Source: Acidobacteriota bacterium | GTDB taxonomy: Bacteria; Acidobacteriota; UBA4820; DSQY01 | Direction: 5' to 3' | DNA: 12,698 nucleotides | Assembly (NCBI GenBank): GCA_022759065.1 | Contig: JAEMPZ010000201.1 | Location: 1-12,698 of the forward strand | Part shown: positions 6,675-12,698 of the stretch, piece after piece | Layout of the letters: the number at the start of each line of letters is the position of its first letter | Numbering within the stretch: position 1 is the stretch's first letter | Position numbers and translations under genes: made by a program | The notes under the pieces: generated by a model | The model's database searches: none | What the model saw: the letters and a program-made list of their open reading frames with translations, nothing else | Told to the model about the DNA's origin: nothing

Positions 6675-7043
6675 GTGAAGACAAAGGTGCTTGTCGTCGA
6701 GGACAACAACGCCATGCGCAGCCTCATCGCCGCGTCGCTTGAACAGCACCTGGACGTGGACGTCTACGAGGCCGAAAACGGCTTCGCGGCGCTCAAGGCC
6801 ATACCGGAGAACGAATTCAGCATCATCATCACCGACATCAACATGCCCGACATAAACGGGCTGGAGCTGATAACCTTTCTCAGGCAGCACCCTGCCTACA
6901 AGGACGTGCCAATCCTGATCATCTCGACCGAAGCGGGGGATGAAGACCGCCGCCGCGGCCTGGCCATAGGCGCGAACGGGTACCTGGTCAAGCCCTTCAG
7001 CGACGGGGAACTGGTAAGCCTGGTCCAGCAGCACCTTCCGTAG
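6675..7043 (+). CDS. Single-domain CheY-like response regulator
   Basis: 122-residue receiver domain with no output domain, expected to take phosphate from the CheA encoded 15 bases downstream and act by protein contact. Key residues are all present: acidic pair Glu9/Asp10, phospho-acceptor Asp54 (IITDINMPD), Thr85 (IISTE) and Lys106 (LVKPF). The residue between Thr85 and the loop is Glu, unlike the classic CheY TAEA. The start is GTG at 6675, with AGAGGTGG six bases upstream. The next gene's ribosome site lies directly after this stop. Whether it drives flagellar motors, type IV pili or another process is not visible here, since no flagellar or pilus gene is in the window. Confidence 0.92.
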   Translation: MKTKVLVVEDNNAMRSLIAASLEQHLDVDVYEAENGFAALKAIPENEFSIIITDINMPDINGLELITFLRQHPAYKDVPILIISTEAGDEDRRRGLAIGANGYLVKPFSDGELVSLVQQHLP

Positions 7044-7058
7044 AGCCTTGGAGTGAAA

Positions 7059-9104
7059 ATGGACAAGAACCAGGCAAAAGCTCTCAAGGAGTTCGTTGCC
7101 GAAGCCGAGGAGATTCTCGAAGGCTTGAGCGAGGACCTGGAGGCGGCGCACGAGCAGTTTGAGTCCTCCAAAAAGGTCAAGCCCGACCGGGTAAACAAGA
7201 TATTCAGGGAGATGCACTCCCTCAAGGGGCTGGCGTCCATGCTCGGCCTCGAACGCATCACGAAACTCTCGCACGGCCTTGAAAGCCTGCTGGATGGGGT
7301 GCGGATGGGCAAGACCCCCTTTAGTCCGGCCCTTTTTACCCTTCTTGACGAAAGCCGGAAGATGCTAAGGCAGTTGGTAACTGAAGCGGGCCTTGGCGAA
7401 GAGGCCTCCGACGTCACCGCCCTGATCGCGAAGATCGAACAATGGGGAAAAGTTCAGGCCGCGCCGCCCGCGCCATCGTCTGGGCTTCTGCTTGACGAGC
7501 AGACGCTGAAGTCTCTGACGGAATACGAGGAGCACCGGCTCCGAGAGAACATCGAGGAGGGCAACCATCTTTACGCCATAAGGGTCGGGTTTTCATTCAG
7601 CGACTTCGACGTTCGCTTGCGGGCGCTCGCGGAGAAACTTGGAGCGGTTGGGGAAGTCATAAGCACGCTGCCGGTGGTTGATCCGGCGGTAACCGATGGC
7701 CTCCACTTCCGCCTGCTTTTCGGCGCGCGGCTTTCGCTTGAAGAGGTCGAGGCGGAGGTGGCCTCTGACAAAGGCGTGGTGACTGACATTTTGCCTCGCG
7801 CGCGGCGCGATGAAACCCCGGCGAAGGCGGACGCCGAGAAGAAGGAACAGGGTGGCGAGGACAAGCCAGAGCCGAAAAGTGCGGCGGAAGCAGACGAGGC
7901 CGAGGATGTTCGGGGGCTAAGCGATTCGGTCAAGGTCTCGATCGCCAAGCTCGACGGCGTCATGGGAATAGTCGGTGAGCTTAACCTGATAAACACGTCG
8001 CTGGAGCGATCCGCGTCCAACCTGCAAGGCGACGCCGCTACCGCGGCTATTCATGTCGAGATAAGCCGGTCGCTGCGCGCCATGAACAAGAAGCTCGATG
8101 AGTTGCAGCGGGCGATCCTTGACATAAGAATGGTTCCCATCGGCCAGATTTTCACGCGGTTGAACAGGACCGCGCGCAGGCTTGCCAGGCAGGCCGGCAA
8201 ACAGGTCGAGATACACCTTTACGGCGGCGAGACGGAGCTTGACAAGATGATGATTGACCAGCTCGTCACTCCGCTTATCCACATCATACGAAACAGCATT
8301 GACCACGGGATCGAGCAGGTCGAGGAGCGCCAGGCTGCCGGCAAGCCCTTAGAAGGCCACGTGACGGTCTCGGCTTTTCAAAAGGGCAATTCGATAGTCA
8401 TAGAGGTGGGTGACGACGGCCGCGGCCTTCAGTACGAAAAGATCAGGAAAGCGGCCATCAAGAAGGGGCTCGTGAACAAGGACGCGGAGCTGAGCCCGGA
8501 AGAGACCCTGGAGCTGATCTTCCTTCCAGGCTTTTCCTCTTCCGAGGAGGTCACGGAAGTCTCGGGGAGGGGCGTGGGCCTCGATGCCGTCAAGACCTCC
8601 GTTGAGGCGATGAAGGGCGCCATAGCCGTCTGGTCCGAGCCCGGTAAGGGCGCGATATTCCAGATAACCCTGCCCATCACGCTGGCGATCATCCAGAGCC
8701 TAATCGTCGGCTGCTGCGGCCAGTCCTTCGCGATACCGATTTCGTCGGTCGTAGAGACATTCCGCGTCGCCCAGGAAGAGATTGATTGGGTTGACCAGCG
8801 CGAGGTTTACAACCTGAGAGGGGCGACGCTTCCGCTCTTGAGGCTAGAACAGCGCTTCGGCCTTCAGCGCGAAGGCGAGGCGCCCTCGCGCCATTTTGTG
8901 GTAGTCGCGCACCGCGGCGACAAGAGCGCCGGCATAGTGGTTGACGATCTTCTTGGCGAGCAGGAGACCGTAATCCATCCGATAGGCCGTTCGCTTGGGC
9001 GAGTGGCTGGCGTTGCCGGGGCGACGGAAGTCGGGGAGAACCAGGTCATCCTCGTCCTCGATACGTCGAGCCTCTTGGCCGCGGAAGAGGAACGGCGTGT
9101 ATAA
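7059..9104 (+). CDS. cheA: CheA-type histidine kinase
   Basis: Soluble chemosensory kinase that would phosphorylate the adjacent CheY-like protein. I choose the ATG at 7059 because GGAG lies five bases before it; the GTG at 7053 falls almost within that site. Domains of the 681 residues: HPt with phospho-His53 (REMHSLKGLASMLGL), about 1-110; an alpha/beta domain at about 168-245 (YAIRVGFSFSDFDVRL, then GEVISTLPVV) in the place of P2; a charged Glu/Lys/Ala linker; dimerisation helices at about 290-360; the HATPase with N box HIIRNSIDHGIE (Asn412), DDGRG (452-456) and GRGVGLD (503-509); and a C-terminal CheW-like domain from about 545. It has no C-terminal receiver. No receptor, CheW, CheR or CheB gene is in the window. 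The gene's end overlaps the next gene. Confidence 0.95.
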   Translation: MDKNQAKALKEFVAEAEEILEGLSEDLEAAHEQFESSKKVKPDRVNKIFREMHSLKGLASMLGLERITKLSHGLESLLDGVRMGKTPFSPALFTLLDESRKMLRQLVTEAGLGEEASDVTALIAKIEQWGKVQAAPPAPSSGLLLDEQTLKSLTEYEEHRLRENIEEGNHLYAIRVGFSFSDFDVRLRALAEKLGAVGEVISTLPVVDPAVTDGLHFRLLFGARLSLEEVEAEVASDKGVVTDILPRARRDETPAKADAEKKEQGGEDKPEPKSAAEADEAEDVRGLSDSVKVSIAKLDGVMGIVGELNLINTSLERSASNLQGDAATAAIHVEISRSLRAMNKKLDELQRAILDIRMVPIGQIFTRLNRTARRLARQAGKQVEIHLYGGETELDKMMIDQLVTPLIHIIRNSIDHGIEQVEERQAAGKPLEGHVTVSAFQKGNSIVIEVGDDGRGLQYEKIRKAAIKKGLVNKDAELSPEETLELIFLPGFSSSEEVTEVSGRGVGLDAVKTSVEAMKGAIAVWSEPGKGAIFQITLPITLAIIQSLIVGCCGQSFAIPISSVVETFRVAQEEIDWVDQREVYNLRGATLPLLRLEQRFGLQREGEAPSRHFVVVAHRGDKSAGIVVDDLLGEQETVIHPIGRSLGRVAGVAGATEVGENQVILVLDTSSLLAAEEERRV

Positions 9105-9891
9105 GGCTTTCTACGGGCTTCGAGAGAGGCCCTTCGGCAAGACGCCTGACCCTCGCTTCCTGTATCTGGCCCAGGGCCACGAGGAGGCGCTTGCCAGGCT
9201 TCAGTACGCGGTGGAGGAGCGCGAGATAGCCGTCCTTACGGGCGACATCGGGTGCGGCAAGACGACCCTGAGCCGAGCGTTGATGGACAAAAACGAAAAC
9301 GCCAGGTTCATCATGATCGTCCACCCTCGTCTCACGCCGATGCAGCTTCTGAGGGAGCTGGCTTTGAGGCTCGACGCCAAAGTGAGTTACCACAGGAGCG
9401 ATCTGGTTGACTCCCTAAGCGACAAGCTCCTCGAGCTCAAGGAGGCCGGAAGCGGCGTGGTCCTTGTCGTGGACGAGGCCCAGCTCATTCCCTCAAAGCC
9501 GACGTTCGACGAGATCAGGCTTCTCTCCAATTTCCAGCTTGACGACCAAAACCTGCTGGCCATCATCCTGATCGGGCAGCCGGAACTTCGGCGCAGGCTC
9601 GCCCATCCCGCTTATAGGGCCCTTCGCCAGCGCGTTGGGATGTGGTACCACCTCGGAGCCCTCGGCGCAGGCGACACGGAGCAATACGTCAAGTTCAGGC
9701 TGGAAGTGGCCGGAGCGTCGTCGCCGGTGTTCTCCAAGGAGGCGCTCGCCATCGTTCACGAACTGACCGGCGGGATACCAAGGCTCATCAACAACCTCTG
9801 CACCAACGCCCTGCTGTTGGGCCTTGAGAAAGAGGAGGCCCCTATCGCGGCGAATACGGTGCGCGAGGCGGCCGCGGAAATGGTCCTATAA
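9097..9891 (+). CDS. MshM/ExeA-like AAA ATPase
   Basis: ATPase of the GspA/ExeA/MshM group, which assists secretion systems and type IV pili at the cell envelope. The start is taken at the GTG at 9097, giving MYKAFYGLRERPFGKTPDPRF, the standard N-terminus of the family; GAGG lies six bases upstream. A longer in-frame start inside cheA is not credible. Motifs of the 264 residues: Walker A GDIGCGKT (49-56), Walker B VLVVDEA (122-128), sensor stretch IILIGQPEL (157-165), arginine region YRALRQRV (173-180) and GGIPRLINNLC near the end. It lacks the C-terminal peptidoglycan-binding part of ExeA and is MshM-like in length. Its start overlaps the cheA stop by eight bases and its stop overlaps the RNase III start by one, so it is probably co-translated with both. 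Its link to a pilus or secretion system is inferred from the family only. Confidence 0.9.
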   Translation: MYKAFYGLRERPFGKTPDPRFLYLAQGHEEALARLQYAVEEREIAVLTGDIGCGKTTLSRALMDKNENARFIMIVHPRLTPMQLLRELALRLDAKVSYHRSDLVDSLSDKLLELKEAGSGVVLVVDEAQLIPSKPTFDEIRLLSNFQLDDQNLLAIILIGQPELRRRLAHPAYRALRQRVGMWYHLGALGAGDTEQYVKFRLEVAGASSPVFSKEALAIVHELTGGIPRLINNLCTNALLLGLEKEEAPIAANTVREAAAEMVL

Positions 9892-10589
9892 TGCGAAAGG
9901 AGCTTTCCACAAGCGAGCTTGACGCGCTTCAGGCGCGCGTCGGCCACTTCTTCAGGGACGGCGGGCTTCTTCAGCAGGCGGTAACCCATCCAAGCGGCGC
10001 CATGGAAGCCGGCAAATCGAGGCTTCTCTCGTACGAGCGTCTTGAGTTCCTGGGCGATTCCATCTTGAACGCCTGGGTGGCGGAATTGCTGTTCGACAGC
10101 TTTCGCCACGAGAATGAAGGCGTCCTTGCCCGCCTGCGCTCCTACTGGGTGAGCGGGCCGGTTCTCGCTCGGTTCGCTCTTCAATTGCGGCTTGACAGCC
10201 ACCTCGTCATGGGCGCGGGCGAAGCGCGCGACGGGGGACGGCGAAAGGAGCGGATCCTCGCCGCCGCCTTCGAGGCGCTGGTGGCGGCGCTTTACCTGGA
10301 TGCGGGAGTGCGCTTCACCAGGAAGTTCGTCAGGGATTTGTGGAAAGACGCGGTCAGGCGTCGTGGCCTCCAGGTTCTGGACGAGGACGCGAAAACCAGA
10401 CTGCAGGAGCTGAGGCAGGGAATAGGAAAGCCCCTGCCAACCTACGTGGTGGAAGCGGTCCAGGAAGGATTCAAGGCCACCGTTCTTCTTGACGGAAAGG
10501 CCGCCGGAAGCGGCGTGGGCGCGAACAAGAAATCGGCCGAACAGGCGGCTGCCCGGGACGCCCTCTTGTCCATAGATAACGGTAAATAG
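9891..10589 (+). CDS. rnc: Divergent ribonuclease III
   Basis: RNase III cleaves double-stranded RNA in rRNA and mRNA processing. The 232 residues have the two usual domains. The nuclease domain (about 10-155) holds the signature YERLEFLGDSIL with Glu52 and Asp56 (E. coli Glu41 and Asp45), then ILAAAFEALVAALYLD. In the last block Glu128 matches E. coli Glu117, but the metal-ligand Asp114 is Ala125 (codon GCC). The dsRNA-binding domain (about 167-228) opens DAKTRLQELRQG and ends with the KKSAEQAA helix, yet the beta1-beta2 loop is cut to QEG-F, so the usual GPxH-like contact is missing. The ATG overlaps the upstream TAA (TAATG). The family is certain. Full catalytic activity is not, since one of four acidic residues is missing; it may be slower, bind without cutting, or use a compensating residue. 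Confidence 0.92.
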   Translation: MRKELSTSELDALQARVGHFFRDGGLLQQAVTHPSGAMEAGKSRLLSYERLEFLGDSILNAWVAELLFDSFRHENEGVLARLRSYWVSGPVLARFALQLRLDSHLVMGAGEARDGGRRKERILAAAFEALVAALYLDAGVRFTRKFVRDLWKDAVRRRGLQVLDEDAKTRLQELRQGIGKPLPTYVVEAVQEGFKATVLLDGKAAGSGVGANKKSAEQAAARDALLSIDNGK

Positions 10590-10608
10590 GGCGTTTTCGC
10601 GCCCTTTT
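10588..10608 (+). terminator. Weak intrinsic terminator-like hairpin at the end of the RNase III gene
   Basis: AGGGCG (10588-10593) pairs with CGCCCT (10600-10605) around a six-base TTTTCG loop, and the stem is followed by a T tract of four (10605-10608). The stem includes the last bases of the RNase III stop codon. It is short, so it would likely attenuate rather than stop transcription, letting the DUF3857 gene 36 bases downstream be expressed at a lower level or from another start. Confidence 0.4.
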
Positions 10609-10625
10609 GAAAGGATGGTTATGGC

Positions 10626-12593
10626 ATGATGAACAGAAAGCTGAGTTGCTGGCTTTTGCCCTGGTTCGTTTTTGCGGTCTCGGTTTGCGCCTTCGGACAG
10701 AAGCCCCCCGCGGAGCTTGCGAAGGTTACGGCCGAGGCTTATCCCGGCGCCGACGCCGTGATCGTCCGCGACGAAACGCGCGTCGAGGTGGAGGAGAGCG
10801 GCCTTTCACACGTCACGAAGACCCAGTTGGTCAAAGTCCTGACCGACGCCGGGGCCGCGAAGTACGTGGCCATACGCACCGATTACGACCCGGCCTCCTC
10901 CTTCGCCGAAGTCAAAAGCGCCACGGTCTATCGCCGAGGCGGGGAAGTGGAGCAAGTGGCTGTCTCAAGCGTCCTCGATCTTCCCCAGCCCCAGGAGATG
11001 ATCTACTGGGGACCGCGCATGAAGCTCACTCCCATCCCAAAGCTTGAGCCGGGGGACGCCGTCGAGCTTACTACCGTCTCGAAAGGCTTTGTGATCGCTT
11101 ACCTCAATGGCGACAGCCGAAACGATGACGAAAAGTACATTCCTCCCATGCGCGGCCACTATTACGACGTCGTGCTCTTTCAGGCGGACCTGCCGATCGT
11201 CCACAAGGTCTATACGATAACGCTGCCAAAAGACAAGCCCGTCAACGCGCGCGTTTTCAACGGCGAGCTCGGTTCGAGCGCATCTTTCAGCGACAAGGGG
11301 CTGACCTATTCCTGGTGGAAGGACGACGTGCCGGCGATCAAAAGGGAGCCTCGAATGGTTGAGGACACCGACGCAATGCCGAAGCTTGTCCTCGCTACCG
11401 TTCCAGACTGGCCGGCGAAGAGCCGCTGGTTCTACAAAGTCAACGAGGACTCGAAAGCCTTCGCGTGGAACGACGCGATAAAGCAGAAAGTGGATGAGAT
11501 AACCGCCGGACTGAAGGACGACGATGAAAAACGGGCCGCCCTTCTCGGTTGGGTGGCGAGGCAGATTCGCTACTCTGGAATTTCCATGGGCAAAGGGGAG
11601 GGCTACACGCTCCACCCTGGGATCATGACCTTCGAGGACCGCTGCGGGGTTTGCAAGGACATAGCCGGAATGCTCATCACGATGTTCCGCGCCGCAGGCT
11701 ACACCACCTATCCGGCAATGACCATGGCCGGGGCGAGGGTGGAAAACCTCCCCGCCGACCAGTTCAACCACTGCGTCGTGGCCTGCGAAATCAAGCCGGG
11801 CGAATACAAACTCTACGACCCGACCTGGTGCCCGTTCAGTTCCGAGACATGGTCCAGCGCGGAGAAGCCGCAGAACTACGACATAGGCTCGCCTAAGGGC
11901 GAAGAACTCATGGAGACTCCCCCGGCTCCGCCGGAGGACAACTTCGTCAAGGTGGTTTCCAAGGCCACGCTTTCTCTTGCGGGAGACCTTGAGGGAACCT
12001 TCGTCATCACCGGCGGCCACTACAGCGAGACGGCCCTGCGCTGGGGCGTGGTCAACAATGACGCCAATGCGGTAAGGCCGATGTTCGAGCAGTGGCTGGG
12101 GCGGCTTTCGCCAAGGGCCGTGCTCACTTCTTACAAGACGACCGACCCGGTTGACGTCAAGACCCCCTTTGTAATAACGCTTGCTTACCGGGTGCCCGCG
12201 TACGCGATGGCGGCGAAGGACGCCCTCTATTTCAAGCTTCCAGTCGCGCAGAACATCGTCAGCAACAGGCGAATAACCGATTTTGCCGCGGCGGCAACTT
12301 CCAAGAAGCCGCGGTACGACATTTTCCTACGAGCTTCGCGGAAGCTTATTTTTGAGGAGACGCTCTCTTTGCCACAAGGATATACTCTGAAATCGGCGCC
12401 GGAGCCAAGAGCAACCGACGGAGAGTCGGCCGGCTTCAGCGCCTCCGTTGCCTTCAAGGGCGGAGCCGTCGTTTCAAACGAAACCCTGACGGTAAAGAAG
12501 AAGATCGTGCCGGCCAGCGAGCAGCCAAGCCTCGCGGCCGCGTGGGAAGCGATGAACGCCTTCGGCGATGGCTTGGCCGTCGCCGGGAAGTAG
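10626..12593 (+). CDS. Secreted DUF3857 and transglutaminase-like domain protein
   Basis: 655-residue exported protein with a cysteine-protease/transglutaminase fold; its substrate is unknown. Residues 1-24 are a signal peptide (MMNRKLSCWLLPWFVFAVSV, cleavage near AFG-Q). The N-terminal DUF3857 beta domain follows (about 25-270; blocks TRVEVEESGLSHVTKTQLVKV and KLTPIPKLEPGDAVELTTV). The transglutaminase core has Cys343 (CGVCKDIAGML), His382 (FNHCVV) and Asp398 (LYDPTW), so the catalytic triad is complete. The C-terminal part (about 440-655) is beta-rich and ends without an anchor. The start could be the ATG at 10626 or the next one at 10629; AAGGA at 10611 is slightly far from both. A second exported protein starts eight bases after its stop, and DUF3857 genes are often found in tandem. 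Function beyond the fold is not known. Confidence 0.9.
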   Translation: MMNRKLSCWLLPWFVFAVSVCAFGQKPPAELAKVTAEAYPGADAVIVRDETRVEVEESGLSHVTKTQLVKVLTDAGAAKYVAIRTDYDPASSFAEVKSATVYRRGGEVEQVAVSSVLDLPQPQEMIYWGPRMKLTPIPKLEPGDAVELTTVSKGFVIAYLNGDSRNDDEKYIPPMRGHYYDVVLFQADLPIVHKVYTITLPKDKPVNARVFNGELGSSASFSDKGLTYSWWKDDVPAIKREPRMVEDTDAMPKLVLATVPDWPAKSRWFYKVNEDSKAFAWNDAIKQKVDEITAGLKDDDEKRAALLGWVARQIRYSGISMGKGEGYTLHPGIMTFEDRCGVCKDIAGMLITMFRAAGYTTYPAMTMAGARVENLPADQFNHCVVACEIKPGEYKLYDPTWCPFSSETWSSAEKPQNYDIGSPKGEELMETPPAPPEDNFVKVVSKATLSLAGDLEGTFVITGGHYSETALRWGVVNNDANAVRPMFEQWLGRLSPRAVLTSYKTTDPVDVKTPFVITLAYRVPAYAMAAKDALYFKLPVAQNIVSNRRITDFAAAATSKKPRYDIFLRASRKLIFEETLSLPQGYTLKSAPEPRATDGESAGFSASVAFKGGAVVSNETLTVKKKIVPASEQPSLAAAWEAMNAFGDGLAVAGK

Positions 12594-12601
12594 GAGCCAA
12601 C

Positions 12602-12698
12602 ATGAGAAAACTGCTTGTCTCGTTTGCATGCGCAACCTTTCTGGGAGTCGCCGCCCTGGCAGCGGGGATCAACCCCAAATACGCTTCAGCGCCCGGGC
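12602..12698 (+). CDS. N-terminal fragment of an exported protein (cut by window edge)
   Basis: Only 32 codons are inside the window. AGGAG lies five bases before the ATG at 12602, and the start of the protein is a clear signal peptide: MRKLLVSFACATFLGVAALA, with cleavage expected near ALA-AG. The visible mature part reads AGINPKYASAPG. Its start is eight bases after the stop of the DUF3857 transglutaminase, so it is in the same operon and probably goes to the same compartment. A second DUF3857-type protein is possible but cannot be judged from this much sequence. Confidence 0.75.
   Translation, partial: MRKLLVSFACATFLGVAALAAGINPKYASAPG

Noticed and set aside
6393..7274. 293-residue minus-strand frame across the MqnD, CheY and CheA genes
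   Set aside because: It crosses three well-supported plus-strand genes, their start sites and two intergenic gaps, which a real gene there would not do.
8995..9096. Extended N-terminus for the AAA ATPase starting within cheA
   Set aside because: The 34 extra residues are Arg/Ser-rich readthrough of the CheA end. The family N-terminus begins exactly at the GTG at 9097, which also has a ribosome site.
10965..12020. 351-residue minus-strand frame inside the DUF3857 gene
   Set aside because: Long enough to attract attention, but it is antisense to a gene with a signal peptide and a full catalytic triad, and its own sequence shows no motif.

Overview
The window is GC-rich, tightly packed bacterial DNA from a diderm (Gram-negative) organism. 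The cell type follows from the outer-membrane factor and periplasmic adaptor of an RND pump, two lipoproteins and several exported proteins. The gene mix (futalosine-type menaquinone enzyme, CheA/CheY, MshM/ExeA-type ATPase, DUF3857 transglutaminase) would suit a deltaproteobacterium or a related uncultured lineage. That placement is an inference; the window holds no rRNA or other phylogenetic marker.

Positions 1 to about 4693, minus strand: a heavy-metal efflux operon read right to left. It encodes a TolC/CusC-like outer-membrane factor, a small exported protein made of three heavy-metal-binding (HMBD) modules, a CusB-like adaptor lipoprotein with its own N-terminal HMBD, and a CusA-like RND pump that runs off the left edge after about 442 codons. 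The likely substrate is Cu(I)/Ag(I). The three-module protein sits where Cus operons often have a small metallochaperone such as CusF. Between adaptor and pump lies an imperfect inverted repeat with ACCACAGAGGCAC-like arms, of a kind scattered in many environmental genomes.

Positions 4694-4956: a 263-bp divergent intergenic region with weak promoter-like elements for both directions. No metal-responsive regulator gene is visible.

Positions 4957 to the right edge, plus strand: one closely spaced run of genes. In order they are a small Cys-motif/coiled-coil protein, a beta-rich lipoprotein, an MqnA/MqnD-family enzyme, a single-domain CheY-like receiver, a CheA kinase, an MshM/ExeA-like AAA ATPase, RNase III, a secreted DUF3857/transglutaminase protein, and the first 32 codons of another exported protein. 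The CheA, ATPase and RNase III genes overlap end to start, so they are probably co-translated.

The most unusual gene is RNase III. A metal-binding Asp of the catalytic site is Ala, and the double-stranded-RNA-binding domain lacks most of the loop that normally carries the GPxH-type contact. I saw no CRISPR array, tRNA, rRNA, transposase or prophage gene. The only candidate new assemblies are the CheY-CheA-ATPase-RNase III block and the multi-HMBD efflux operon.
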